Made by a program: the position numbers and the translations under genes | Notes under the pieces: generated by a model | Databases searched by the model: none | Told to the model about the DNA's origin: nothing | What the model saw: only the letters and a program-made list of their open reading frames with translations | Shown here: one piece after another, positions 53,420 through 61,545 of the stretch | Layout of the letters: every line of letters begins with the position of its first letter | How positions within the stretch are numbered: position 1 is the first letter of the stretch | Assembly: GCF_018310695.1 (NCBI RefSeq) | Contig: NZ_JAGXCY010000007.1 | Coordinates: forward strand, 124,001-188,000 | DNA: 64,000 bases | Source of the DNA: Paenibacillus sp. Marseille-Q4541 | GTDB lineage: Bacteria > Bacillota > Bacilli > Paenibacillales > Paenibacillaceae | Direction of reading: 5' to 3'

Positions 53420-54103
53420 TTGCTGTTAGAAGTGATTGCTACTTGTATGGACGATGCTCGGAAAGCTGAAGCAAGCGGAGCAGACCGTTTGGAGCTGATT
53501 ACAGCCATAACCGAAGGAGGGCTGACTCCAGGGATTGGACTTGTTGAAGAAGTGGTACAGAAGATTAACATTCCTGTCCACGTTATGGTAAGACCTCATA
53601 GTCGCTCTTTTGTATATGATGAAGATGATGTGAATACGATGATTGCTGAAATCAAGGCCATTCGCAGAGCAGGTGCGGCAGGGGTTGTGCTCGGCGCATT
53701 GACAGAGGCAGGCAGGATTGATGAGCAAGCGCTTGCTGCATTACTTGCCCACACCGGAGAGATGCAGGTTACGTTTCATCGAGCCTTTGATGAACTGAAA
53801 GATCAATTTGCGGGACTTACTGTTCTTAGCAAGTACAAAGAGATTACAAGAATCCTCACTTCAGGCGGTACACAGCCAGCTCCTCAGGCCATTCCGCAAA
53901 TACAAAAACTGGTGGATCATTCACAGGGCAGTCATATTAAAATACTTGCTGGGAATGGTCTTACTCCGGAAGGGATTCGTCAATTTGTCACGCAGACAGG
54001 CGTAGAAGAAGTACATTTTGGATCGGCTGTGCGTCTGGAACGTTCCGGACTTTTGCCAATTGATTCCGATGCTGTACGTCGTCTTGCAGACAGTTTGAAA
54101 TAA
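53420..54103 (+). CDS. cutC: CutC-family TIM-barrel protein
   Basis: A 227-residue barrel protein with LLEVIATCMDDARKAEASGADRLEL, PVHVMVRPHSRSF and VTFHRAFDE motifs of CutC. It was first linked to copper tolerance, but that role is disputed, and the barrel may be an enzyme. The start is TTG with AGGGAGAG 6 nt upstream. It is the last gene of the ROK-asparaginase-peptidase operon, 27 bp after the peptidase stop. Confidence 0.9.
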   Translation: MLLEVIATCMDDARKAEASGADRLELITAITEGGLTPGIGLVEEVVQKINIPVHVMVRPHSRSFVYDEDDVNTMIAEIKAIRRAGAAGVVLGALTEAGRIDEQALAALLAHTGEMQVTFHRAFDELKDQFAGLTVLSKYKEITRILTSGGTQPAPQAIPQIQKLVDHSQGSHIKILAGNGLTPEGIRQFVTQTGVEEVHFGSAVRLERSGLLPIDSDAVRRLADSLK

Positions 54104-54118
54104 AATGTAAGAATAGCC

Positions 54119-54147
54119 TTGAACCTGATCTGCATCTGTGCTAGATT
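54119..54147 (+). promoter_or_regulatory. Promoter of the guanidine exporter operon
   Basis: TTGAAC (54119-54124), 17 bp, TAGATT (54142-54147), ending shortly before the riboswitch. Confidence 0.6.
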
Positions 54148-54159
54148 ATAGGGAATTCA

Positions 54160-54278
54160 ATAAGAGAAACGTTTTCTAGGGTTCCGCAGATGATAGATGA
54201 TCATCTGGACTGGTCCGAGGGAAAACGCACGAACCAACTGGATTCGTGTTATCACGGAGGGACAAAAGCCCGGGAGAT
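54160..54278 (+). ncRNA. Guanidine-I riboswitch (ykkC RNA)
   Basis: The conserved blocks CTAGGGTTCCG (54176-54186), CTGGTCCGAGGGAAAACGCAC (positions 54210-54230) and ATCACGGAGGGACAAAAGCCCGGGAGA (54251-54277) are those of the ykkC/guanidine-I aptamer, in order. A terminator follows that overlaps the last block, so guanidine binding should allow read-through to the exporter pair. It lies directly before ykkC/ykkD homologues, as in Bacillus subtilis. Confidence 0.93.
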
Positions 54279-54315
54279 CTTGTCATTATGACAAGTCTCC
54301 CGGGCTTTTTTTATT
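54265..54315 (+). terminator. Regulated terminator of the guanidine riboswitch
   Basis: AAAGCCCGGGAGA pairs with TCTCCCGGGCTTT, with an inner TTGTCA/TGACAA step, followed by TTTTATTT. Its 5' arm is shared with the aptamer end, as expected for on/off switching. Confidence 0.92.
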
Positions 54316-54388
54316 TGGACCTTGAACAGTGTGTCCTCCGGTACATTTTCTTGATATGAATACGATGAAATGAAAGGGTGAATGAAAA

Positions 54389-54727
54389 ATGAATTCAAAT
54401 TGGTTGAAAGTGCTGATAGCTGTGTTTTTTGAGATTGGATGGGCTGCGGGACTGAAACATGCACAAAATTTCTGGGAGTGGGGCGCAACAGGAGTAGCTA
54501 TCTTCCTGAGTTTCTATTTACTCATCTCCGCAACTAAAGTTTTGCCTGTGGGTACAGCCTATGCCATATTTGTCGGGCTAGGGACAGTGGGCACGATGCT
54601 TGTTGATGTCATGATTTTCGGCGTAGCACTGAATGCCGGGAAAGTTCTATTCGTGATTACATTGCTGACAGGCGTCGTAGGCTTGAAGCTTGTGACCAAA
54701 GATCATACAGAAAAGGAGGTGTCCTGA
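54389..54727 (+). CDS. ykkC: SMR-family guanidinium exporter subunit YkkC
   Basis: A 112-residue protein with four membrane segments. The central Glu lies in FFEIGWAAGLKHA, the proton/substrate site of the Gdx branch of small multidrug resistance proteins, and PVGTAYAIFVGLGTVGT is in the third segment. Two lengths (112 and 104) match Bacillus YkkC and YkkD, which act as a heterodimer. The guanidine riboswitch upstream fixes the likely substrate as guanidinium. GAAAGGGTG precedes the ATG. Confidence 0.93.
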   Translation: MNSNWLKVLIAVFFEIGWAAGLKHAQNFWEWGATGVAIFLSFYLLISATKVLPVGTAYAIFVGLGTVGTMLVDVMIFGVALNAGKVLFVITLLTGVVGLKLVTKDHTEKEVS

Positions 54728-54728
54728 T

Positions 54729-55043
54729 ATGGACTGGGTCTATCTAATTTTGGCTGGATTGTTTGAAATGGCGGGCGTCGGAATGATCAATCAGTGGAAC
54801 CAGAAACGTAGTGCTCGTGTGCTACTGTTTTTGGTTGGAAGTTTCGGACTCAGTTTTGCTTTCCTTGCACTTGCTATGATGACACTGCCTATGGGTACAG
54901 CCTACGCAGTATGGACAGGGATTGGCGCTTCTGGGGGAGCCTTGCTTGGGATGATATTTTATGGGGAAGCTAGAGATACAAAACGTATCTTGTTTATTGC
55001 ACTGGTACTCGTTTCTGCCGTTGGTCTGAAGTTCGTATCCTAA
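54729..55043 (+). CDS. ykkD: SMR-family guanidinium exporter subunit YkkD
   Basis: A 104-residue four-segment partner with Glu in GLFEMAGVGMIN and PMGTAYAVWTGIGASGGALLG. It starts 2 bp after the ykkC stop with AAGGAGGTG inside ykkC, so the two are made in step. The pair should form an antiparallel heterodimer that exports guanidinium in exchange for protons. Confidence 0.92.
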   Translation: MDWVYLILAGLFEMAGVGMINQWNQKRSARVLLFLVGSFGLSFAFLALAMMTLPMGTAYAVWTGIGASGGALLGMIFYGEARDTKRILFIALVLVSAVGLKFVS

Positions 55044-55072
55044 CCTATGTTGTCCGGAATAATATATCTGTA

Positions 55073-55122
55073 TAAAAAAGGAGCCAGGATCAGTGTTCGC
55101 AAGGAATCACCGACTGGCTCCA
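55073..55122 (-). terminator. Terminator after the 55183 small gene
   Basis: GGAGCCAG (55080-55087) pairs with CTGGCTCC (55114-55121). Only the minus strand has a T-run (TTTTTTATAC). Confidence 0.8.
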
Positions 55123-55182
55123 AAGAGGATAACTTCATCTATGTTGGATTTCATGTATTTAAGCTCGTTTGGTCCCCTGAGA

Positions 55183-55383
55183 CTAGAAGTGTGCTGCAAC
55201 AATGGTTGAAGAATGTTTGATCTGATTCAGTGGTGTCCATATCTTTCCTTGATCGCAATTGATAACAAGGCTCTCCGAATTGTTATTGATTTCGATCTCG
55301 CCTACGTAGGATTTGCCGTTCTGCATAACGAGACACACAGTATATCCCTTGTCCTCCGCATATTTAAGCGAGTCCAACAGCAT
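55183..55383 (-). CDS. Small hypothetical protein (66 residues)
   Basis: Not recognised. The ATG at 55383 has GGAGG six bases upstream; a TTG at 55431 is open but unsupported. The product (MLLDSLKYAEDKGYTVCLVM and then KSYVGEIEINN, SLVINC, IWTPLNQIKH) looks like a small beta-rich Sm/SH3-like barrel. CGACCA-AA-TGGTCG, a small inverted repeat at 55426-55439, lies just upstream and may be an operator. Single gene. Confidence 0.7.
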   Translation of the reverse strand: MLLDSLKYAEDKGYTVCLVMQNGKSYVGEIEINNNSESLVINCDQGKIWTPLNQIKHSSTIVAAHF

Positions 55384-55566
55384 ATGATCCCTCCATTCCA
55401 AAGAATAAGGCCTACGATATGTATCGACCAAATGGTCGTAAATGATAATATTGGAACAAAAATAAGGTAGTGGATAAACCTTACAATATACAATGTATCA
55501 TTTTTATTTTTATAAAGTAAATGAAAAAATTGGTTGAATTGAGGGATAAATTTATATAGATCTATA

Positions 55567-55821
55567 TTAAACGTCCGAAGGGGATGACCGTGTAACAATT
55601 ACGTCTTCGGCTTGTTCTTCACCGGGTTCGGGTTGAGACAACTGTTTCAAGGCAATGAAAAGCCCTATGCCAGATACAATAAGGCTGAGAATGGCAGCAA
55701 TCACCGTAAGTTTATCCAGTGAAACAAGTGTGGATTCCTCGCTTTTGTTATTTTGTCTGCTAGATGTTTTACTTTTTTTGTTTTTGACAGAGGCCTTCAC
55801 ATGATTCACCTTCCCGCTCAT
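55567..55821 (-). CDS. Small single-segment membrane protein (hypothetical)
   Basis: Not recognised. From the ATG at 55821 the product has 84 residues: a basic Lys/Ser-rich head (KASVKNKKSKTSSRQNNKSE), one membrane segment (LTVIAAILSLIVSGIGLFIAL, at about 40-60) and an acidic tail. The ribosome site is weak. The frame is open further upstream (to 56019), but that part looks non-coding and would overlap the next gene's promoter region. Confidence 0.5.
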   Translation of the reverse strand: MSGKVNHVKASVKNKKSKTSSRQNNKSEESTLVSLDKLTVIAAILSLIVSGIGLFIALKQLSQPEPGEEQAEDVIVTRSSPSDV

Positions 55822-56055
55822 CAAGTTCTTTCTTCTATATCTTATGTGATTAAGTGGTAGGAGTTCATAAAAAGGGTGATCTCCTACGCCTTGAAATATT
55901 GCGTTTATTAGCGTACGTACTGCATTTTTCATGAAGCGAGATAAAAGTAAGTACTTGGGTAGTGGCCCAAAATGAGGAAGATGGGAGAAACGCCCGGTCC
56001 GAAGAGACCTGAATGACATAAGTTATGGTGTAGGAAGCGGAAAGGAGGAGTTAAA

Positions 56056-56202
56056 ATGGGTGAATACGGATACTGTGGTGGCAACAACGGATGCGGAAAC
56101 GTAGGCGGAGTTGGATACGGAGGCGGAGGCTGGACATCGACTGGCGCAATTCTCGTACTGTTCATTCTCTTGGTTATCATCTCTAAAGCATTTCTTTGCT
56201 AG
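56056..56202 (+). CDS. YjcZ-family small sporulation protein (second of three)
   Basis: A 48-residue protein with a Gly/Tyr/Cys-rich head (CGGNNGCGNVGG) and the tail GAILVLFILLVIISKAFLC. AAAGGAGGAG precedes the ATG. CATAAGTTA at about 56017 fits the SigK -10 rule (CATANNNTA). The cysteines, absent in the first copy, could crosslink in a spore layer. Confidence 0.88.
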   Translation: MGEYGYCGGNNGCGNVGGVGYGGGGWTSTGAILVLFILLVIISKAFLC

Positions 56203-56225
56203 TCACATTCCCTAGTTTTAACTGA

Positions 56226-56263
56226 AAAAGAGTCTGCCTGTAATCAGGCAGACTCTTTTTTAT
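56226..56263 (+). terminator. Terminator after the second yjcZ-like gene
   Basis: AAAAGAGTCTGCCTG pairs perfectly with CAGGCAGACTCTTTT, followed by TT. Confidence 0.92.
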
Positions 56264-56386
56264 AGAAAAAATCCAAGTGGATTACCTATTTTTTGCGAGT
56301 TCAAGGCAGGAGCCCGGACGCAATGAAACCATTTTACATATGTATAGGGGGAAGCCTAATAGGCAGACATAAAGGGAGGAAGACAA

Positions 56387-56611
56387 ATGAATGAACAATA
56401 TGGCTATCAGATGAATTACGGTTATATATCAGGCTACCCTGTATCCGATTATGATCGGATGTATCAAACTTATGGAGGCAACTGGCAGGAACCCGTGCAT
56501 TGTATGTCAATGCCTGTAGCTCCGTGTGTAAATAAACATGCAGACTATATGGCAGGAATTCTGCTCGTATTATTCATCTTGCTCGTTATCATTACAAAAA
56601 CCTTTTTCTAG
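56387..56611 (+). CDS. Long YjcZ-like protein (third of three)
   Basis: A 74-residue protein with a Tyr/Met-rich head (MNEQYGYQMNYGYISGYPVS) and a YjcZ-like tail GILLVLFILLVIITKTFF. GGGAGGAAGACAA precedes the ATG. Two cysteines (HCMSM and PCVNK) lie in the head. It is about 30 residues longer than the usual family form. Likely spore-associated, with its own promoter. Confidence 0.82.
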   Translation: MNEQYGYQMNYGYISGYPVSDYDRMYQTYGGNWQEPVHCMSMPVAPCVNKHADYMAGILLVLFILLVIITKTFF

Positions 56612-56635
56612 AACGATTGCTATATAAAATTGGAT

Positions 56636-56664
56636 AGCCCCCGTACCTTTGGTTCGGGGGCTGC
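56636..56664. terminator. Hairpin after the third yjcZ-like gene
   Basis: AGCCCCCG (56636-56643) pairs with CGGGGGCT (56655-56662). No clear T-run follows on the plus strand, so termination is less sure. Confidence 0.6.
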
Positions 56665-57203
56665 ATTGTATGCTTGCAAGGTCACCCGCGTCATGATCGA
56701 TCACGAGCAGCTTGCGCTTATTTTTAGATTTAACCTGTGGTTGCTAACTGTAGCAATTACAGCAAGCTAACGATTCCTCTGGTGAACTTGATGTTCACTC
56801 TTGCCGAGAATAACTGACTTTCACACAACAAAAGCCCTACCTCTCTTTTGTCCTTGCGGCTCCGAAGACCGCGCCAGTTTGAATGAAAATAAAAAATGAA
56901 ATCTGTGTTTGGGTTATAACGCGATTCTTACTCTTCATGGGGTTAAAATGAAGGAATTATTCTACTTTGAGGAATATAAATGGGGTTAAATACTACAACA
57001 GGACTTATTATACCATAGTACAAGCTATATTACAAATCCACATCAAATGCTATACCAGATTGATATATTGTTCGATTCACATTTATGTTCTCTGGTTAAT
57101 AATAAAACAAGCAAGTAATGACATCCCTTGAGCTCAGGGTAATGGATTACAAATAAAAATATTACAGCAACATTACTATAAATAGACGAGGAGATGAAGG
57201 ATC
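56665..57203. other. Structured gene-free interval (possible minus-strand RNA at 56680-56875)
   Basis: No credible ORF. Read on the minus strand there are, in order, a GCGGTC-TTCG-GAGCCGC hairpin (56857-56873), ACAAAAG/CTTTTGT (56826-56849), GTGAAC/GTTCAC (56781-56797) and TTGCTGTA paired with TACAG-TT-AGCAA (56739-56764). After 56880 the DNA becomes AT-rich with a direct repeat ATGGGGTTAAA (56937 and 56981). No known RNA family was recognised. Confidence 0.45.
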
Positions 57204-57407
57204 ATGGATAACAACGTAATGAAAGGGAAATGGACCCAAATGAAAGGTGAAGCCAAAAAACAATGGGGTAAACTGACAGATGACGATCTGGATGTGATTA
57301 ACGGTGAGAAAGACAAGTTGATCGGTAAACTCCAAGAAAAATACGGTCATACACGTGAGCAAGCTGAAATCGAGTATAATAACTGGAATAATACGAGCGT
57401 ACGCTAA
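57204..57407 (+). CDS. CsbD-family stress protein
   Basis: A 67-residue hydrophilic helical protein with the CsbD pattern MKGKWTQMKGEAKKQWGKL and DDLDVINGEKDKLIGKLQEKYG. Family members accumulate in general stress and stationary phase. GAGGAGATGAAGG precedes the ATG. I looked for a SigB-type promoter and found no good pair of boxes. Confidence 0.9.
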   Translation: MDNNVMKGKWTQMKGEAKKQWGKLTDDDLDVINGEKDKLIGKLQEKYGHTREQAEIEYNNWNNTSVR

Positions 57408-57435
57408 TAATCCATACGTTATGTACCTTATATAT

Positions 57436-57480
57436 ACAAAGAAAAGAGTAGGTTCTACGGAATCTACTCTTTTCTTTGTT
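57436..57480 (+). terminator. Terminator after the CsbD gene
   Basis: ACAAAGAAAAGAGTAG pairs perfectly with CTACTCTTTTCTTTGT. Confidence 0.85.
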
Positions 57481-57558
57481 CTGTTATGGAAAGGGATGTG
57501 TTCATGATATGATTTGTTCAAAATAGGAGAAACTCAGCCTACTAGGAGGGAACCAATT

Positions 57559-58248
57559 TTGGAATCGACTCGTAAAGCAGTTGTTATCGGAGCAACCGGG
57601 ATGGTTGGAAAACAATTGGTTACACAGCTGCTTGAACAGCATACCTACGCTGAAGTCATTATTTTAGTAAGAAAACCGACGGAAATGACTCATCCCAAGC
57701 TGAAACAACAAGTGGTCGTAAATTGGGATGAGCTTCAAGAATATGAAGCTGTATTTCAGCAAGCCGATGTATTGTTCTGCTGTATAGGTACAACCATCAA
57801 GAAGGCTGGATCACAAGAGGCTTTCCGCAAAGTAGATTTGGAATATCCAGTTGCAGCTGCGAAGATCGCATATCGCCATGGAGTGCGGCAATTTATTGGA
57901 ATTTCTTCTATGGGTGCGAATTCCCAATCTCGCATTTTCTATTCGCGCACGAAAGGTCAGTTTGAAGAAGAGATTGCAAAGATCGGTATACCAGGTGTAC
58001 ATTTTGTACGACCTTCCTTATTGCTCGGAGAACGTAAAGAACGAAGAGCAGGGGAAAAGTTTGGTGAAGTTATCTTAAGGTGGATGGATCCTCTTTTGAA
58101 GCTTGGAATAGGTCAGAATTATCGTGCTATATCCGGGACGATGGTCGCGAGAGCAATGATTTGTATTGCGCGGCGTGACCAGACAGGAGTATATCATTAT
58201 TCCAACCAACAGATTCGTAAGATAGCGGAAGAACTTTCCCAGGAGTAG
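57559..58248 (+). CDS. NAD(P)-binding atypical SDR (HTATIP2/YwnB-like)
   Basis: A 230-residue protein from a TTG start at 57559, with AGGAGGG 9 nt upstream. It opens KAVVIGATGMVGKQLV (nucleotide loop) then IILVRKPT, whose Arg-Lys favours NADP. FCCIGTTIKKAGS, GISSMGAN and FYSRTKGQFEE (a Tyr-x-x-x-Lys-like pair) follow, as in HTATIP2/TIP30-type oxidoreductases. Substrate is unknown. A TAG stop is followed after 76 bp by ridA, which may be co-transcribed. Confidence 0.83.
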   Translation: MESTRKAVVIGATGMVGKQLVTQLLEQHTYAEVIILVRKPTEMTHPKLKQQVVVNWDELQEYEAVFQQADVLFCCIGTTIKKAGSQEAFRKVDLEYPVAAAKIAYRHGVRQFIGISSMGANSQSRIFYSRTKGQFEEEIAKIGIPGVHFVRPSLLLGERKERRAGEKFGEVILRWMDPLLKLGIGQNYRAISGTMVARAMICIARRDQTGVYHYSNQQIRKIAEELSQE

Positions 58249-58324
58249 AAATAGACAAGCATCTATCAATTGACTACAATAAAGCGTATAGAAAAGTGTG
58301 GAAAAATAAAGGAGGATCATCCAG

Positions 58325-58705
58325 ATGAGTAAAAGCACAATCTCGACTGAAAAAGCACCAGGCGCAATTGGGCCTTATAGCCAAGCAGTAGAAGCAGGCG
58401 GTTTTATTTTTACATCCGGACAGCTCGGTATCGACCCAGCAACAGGAGAATTTGGGGCTACTGTAGAAGAGCAGACTCGTTTGTCCCTTGAGAACGTAAA
58501 AGCAATTCTGGAAGCAGCAGGTGCAAGTTTGAACCAAGTTGTGAAGACAACTGTTTTCTTAAAAGATATGAACGATTTTGTACGTGTTAACGAAGTGTAC
58601 AGTTCATTTTTTGAACAGCCGTATCCAGCACGCAGTGCAGTAGAAGTGGCACGACTGCCGAAAGATGCGCTCGTAGAAATCGAGACGATCACGTTAAAAG
58701 GATAA
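58325..58705 (+). CDS. ridA: RidA enamine/imine deaminase
   Basis: A 126-residue trimeric protein with [48 protein letters not shown] and [21 protein letters not shown]. The Arg of [12 protein letters not shown] is the key residue for imine hydrolysis. It clears the reactive 2-aminoacrylate produced by PLP enzymes. GGAGGATCATCC precedes the ATG. Confidence 0.95.
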   Translation: MSKSTISTEKAPGAIGPYSQAVEAGGFIFTSGQLGIDPATGEFGATVEEQTRLSLENVKAILEAAGASLNQVVKTTVFLKDMNDFVRVNEVYSSFFEQPYPARSAVEVARLPKDALVEIETITLKG

Positions 58706-58735
58706 GTACATTCATTAATACAGTACTTTATTACA

Positions 58736-58770
58736 GACAAAAGACCATCGCTTAAGCGATGGTCTTTTTG
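58736..58770. terminator. Bidirectional terminator between ridA and the TspO-like gene
   Basis: AAAAGACCATCGCTTAAGCG begins a perfect palindrome ending in TGGTCTTTTT. Confidence 0.92.
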
Positions 58771-58771
58771 C

Positions 58772-59530
58772 TTATTTTCTCTTCCGAAGGAAAATCCAAA
58801 CCGCAAACAGGAAGATCAGAATGGCGAGTCCAATGGAAGTATAGGAAACGGAAAGAATATCCGATTGTTTTACACCGATAGCGATGTAAGCCCATACGAA
58901 TACAAGTGGCATGACGAAATCGCTGTACCGATAGCTGATTACGAAGGCTACAATGCTTCCTAGCAGAAGCAGAATGATCGCCCATGTCTCGTCTCCAAGA
59001 TTGAATCCGCGAAAACCTACTTTACTGAGCCACACGGTCACGTTAATGAGCGTAGCCACACTGACCCATCCTATATAAACGCTAAAGGGGAGTTTTACGA
59101 ACCAAGTTTCCCCCATTGTAGGTGAAGCGAGATTACGTGTACGTAAATACATTTGAATGAGAGAGAGTAATAAAATAAAGATGACTATGACCGACCAGCC
59201 AGTCAGAAGATTCTGCCAAAGAATAATCCAGCCTGCATTAGCGATGCAACTGATCAAAAACCAAATCCCCGTACGCTCTGTCGTATGCCGCTGTCGCTGA
59301 GAAGGCAGGAATTGTAGAATGATAAAACCGGCAAGAAGGATATAAATGAAAGACCAAATCATAAATGCGTACCCTGCTGGAGTAATGAGTACCGGATATA
59401 GTTCTGAAACTTCACCCGTTGTTCTTCCTCCGATCGGCAAAATATTCGCAAGTGCGTTAACTACAACAACAAGAATAAAGCCGATCACATTCAGCCACTT
59501 ATAGGGGCTGTGTTTGCTGCTTAACTGCAT
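58772..59530 (-). CDS. TspO/MBR-like tryptophan-rich membrane protein, long form
   Basis: A 252-residue protein with about seven membrane segments. ITPAGYAFMIWSFIYILL and FVKLPFSVYIGWVSVATLINVT are TspO/MBR motifs, and the Trp-rich WFLISCIANAGWIILWQ follows the second. Classic TspO has about 160 residues and five segments; this is the longer Firmicute type. It may bind porphyrin-like ligands, but that is inference. AAGGAGG precedes the ATG. ATGACC-AAAG-GGTCAT lies upstream (about 59572-59587). Confidence 0.82.
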   Translation of the reverse strand: MQLSSKHSPYKWLNVIGFILVVVVNALANILPIGGRTTGEVSELYPVLITPAGYAFMIWSFIYILLAGFIILQFLPSQRQRHTTERTGIWFLISCIANAGWIILWQNLLTGWSVIVIFILLLSLIQMYLRTRNLASPTMGETWFVKLPFSVYIGWVSVATLINVTVWLSKVGFRGFNLGDETWAIILLLLGSIVAFVISYRYSDFVMPLVFVWAYIAIGVKQSDILSVSYTSIGLAILIFLFAVWIFLRKRK

Positions 59531-59799
59531 CTTATGTCCTCCTTAATTGTTTATGTAAAGGATATGCTGAATGACCAAAGGGTCATGAGTTTACTTACCC
59601 ATAACCTATGTTTCTCAACCTGATAAGACTTACATTCAAGCAATGCGCTCAACTAATATAACCCGCAAATTGCCTGCAGAAGAAGGACCTTTTTCTCGAG
59701 CTATTTCTATATTATGTAATTATTTACCTTAAATATCATTCATTTCCCTTCATATGGGTTACATATACAATAAAGTGGTCAAGAAAAGGGGGTTCAGCG

Positions 59800-60678
59800 A
59801 TGAATCGAAAGTCGTCACAGATGATGCAGCAATGGGTTTTTGTTGGTCCGGCTTTATTTTTCTTTTTACTTATTATTGCGGCTCCGTTTTTGCTAGGGAT
59901 GTATTACTCCTTCACTGAATGGAACGGAGCGACCAAAGATCCAACTTGGGTGGGGTTTGCTAACTTCACCAAAATACTTACGGATGACCCGGCTTTCTTG
60001 AAATCGTTTACATTTACAGCTTGGTTCACACTAGCGGGGGTTGTACTTACCAATGTCATCGGATTTTTTCTAGCGTACTTCCTGACCAAGCCGCTAAAGA
60101 CGAAAAACGTGCTGCGAACTGTTTTTTTTATGCCGAATGTCATCGGAGGGTTGTTACTCGGGTTTATCTGGCAGTTTATTTTTGTTCGCGGGTTTGCTTC
60201 TGTCGGGGAAGTAACCGGACTGTCCTTTTTCAACCTACCGTGGCTTGGAGATGAAATAACAGCTTTTTGGGCTATTGTCATTGTATTCGTATGGCAAACC
60301 GCAGGTTATCTGATGGTCATCTACATCTCCTCACTGAACAATGTGCCAACAGAAGTTATCGAAGCGGCGCAGATTGATGGGGCGAGCAGAGGCCAGATTC
60401 TAAAAAGCATTATTGTACCGCTCATTATGCCGGGGGTGACCGTCTGTCTGTTTCTTGCCATCTCTTGGTCATTCAAAATGTTTGATCTAAACCTTTCCTT
60501 GACCAAAGGAGGACCGTTCCGTTCAACAGAGTCTTTAGCTCTGAACATTTATAACGAGGCATTCGTTAACGGAAGGTACGGACTCGGTACGGCGAAGGCG
60601 CTGATCTTCTTCATCGTTGTTGCTGTCATTACGAGTATTCAGGTCCGCCTCACGAAGAGTAAGGAGGTGGAAGCCTAA
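59800..60678 (+). CDS. Carbohydrate ABC transporter permease (CUT1, MsmF/UgpA-like)
   Basis: A 292-residue inner-membrane subunit with six segments and the EAA loop EVIEAAQIDGASRGQILKSIIVPLIMP. PFLLGMYYSFTEWNG near the start is typical of the first CUT1 permease. AAGGGGGTTC precedes the ATG. The stop overlaps the next start (TAATG). Gene order here is permease, permease, binding protein; most CUT1 operons place the binding protein first. The ATPase is absent and is probably a shared MsmX-like protein. The sugar is unknown. Confidence 0.9.
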   Translation: MNRKSSQMMQQWVFVGPALFFFLLIIAAPFLLGMYYSFTEWNGATKDPTWVGFANFTKILTDDPAFLKSFTFTAWFTLAGVVLTNVIGFFLAYFLTKPLKTKNVLRTVFFMPNVIGGLLLGFIWQFIFVRGFASVGEVTGLSFFNLPWLGDEITAFWAIVIVFVWQTAGYLMVIYISSLNNVPTEVIEAAQIDGASRGQILKSIIVPLIMPGVTVCLFLAISWSFKMFDLNLSLTKGGPFRSTESLALNIYNEAFVNGRYGLGTAKALIFFIVVAVITSIQVRLTKSKEVEA

Positions 60679-61514
60679 TGGAGACGAGTAAAAATTATCG
60701 TTTTGGAACTCTGCTTACGGAAATTGTCATGATTTTGATAGCCATCCTGTTTCTCGTTCCATTTTACTTTCTGTTTGTGAACTCGGTCAAAAGTTTTGGG
60801 GATTTGTTATCCAATGCAGCTGCGTGGCCGCAAGCTTTTGAATGGGGGAACTACCAGCGGGCTTGGGAAATTACAAAGTTTCCGAAAGTGCTATTCAATT
60901 CACTCTTTGTCACCGTAATTAGTAACTTGTTGCTAGTTTTGTTTAGTTCCATGACAGCTTACCGGATGGTAAGGCATAACTCGAGATTTAATCGTGTGCT
61001 CTTCACACTGTTTGTTGCCGCAATGGTTATTCCATTTCAATCTATTATGATCCCGCTAGTTAAGGTGACAAGTACCGTTGGGCTAATGAACAGCCACTAT
61101 GGGCTCATTATTTGTTACCTAGGTTTTGGTATACCGATGTCCGTGTTTCTGTTCCATGGTTTTGTAAAATCGGTTCCAATGGAGATTGAAGAAGCGGCTA
61201 AAGTCGATGGCAGTAACGCGTATGGCGTATTTTTTCGGATCGTTTATCCGCTGATGCGCCCCATGTATGTCACGATCATTATTCTGAATACATTGTGGAT
61301 CTGGAATGACTATCTGCTGCCGTCCATTATTTTGCAGAACAGTTCGCTTCATACCATTCCGATTGCCACCTATGCCTTTTTTGGACAATACACCAAACAA
61401 TGGGACTTGGCGTTGCCCGCATTAGTGCTTGGAATTACGCCCATCATTATATTCTTTTTGCTAATGCAAAAATATATCATTCAAGGGATCACCGCAGGTT
61501 CTGTAAAAGGCTAA
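60678..61514 (+). CDS. Carbohydrate ABC transporter permease (CUT1, MsmG/UgpE-like)
   Basis: A 278-residue six-segment partner with PFYFLFVNSVKS, the EAA loop EIEEAAKVDGSNAYGVFFRIVYPLMRP and NTLWIWNDYLLP, all typical of the second CUT1 permease. The ATG overlaps the preceding stop by one base, so both are made together. Confidence 0.92.
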   Translation: METSKNYRFGTLLTEIVMILIAILFLVPFYFLFVNSVKSFGDLLSNAAAWPQAFEWGNYQRAWEITKFPKVLFNSLFVTVISNLLLVLFSSMTAYRMVRHNSRFNRVLFTLFVAAMVIPFQSIMIPLVKVTSTVGLMNSHYGLIICYLGFGIPMSVFLFHGFVKSVPMEIEEAAKVDGSNAYGVFFRIVYPLMRPMYVTIIILNTLWIWNDYLLPSIILQNSSLHTIPIATYAFFGQYTKQWDLALPALVLGITPIIIFFLLMQKYIIQGITAGSVKG

Positions 61515-61545
61515 CCACCATTTTCCAATACGGGAGGGATTTATT

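Noticed and set aside
57100-57203. SigB promoter before csbD
   Set aside because: A GGGTAA-like -10 exists, but no GTTT box lies at the proper distance.
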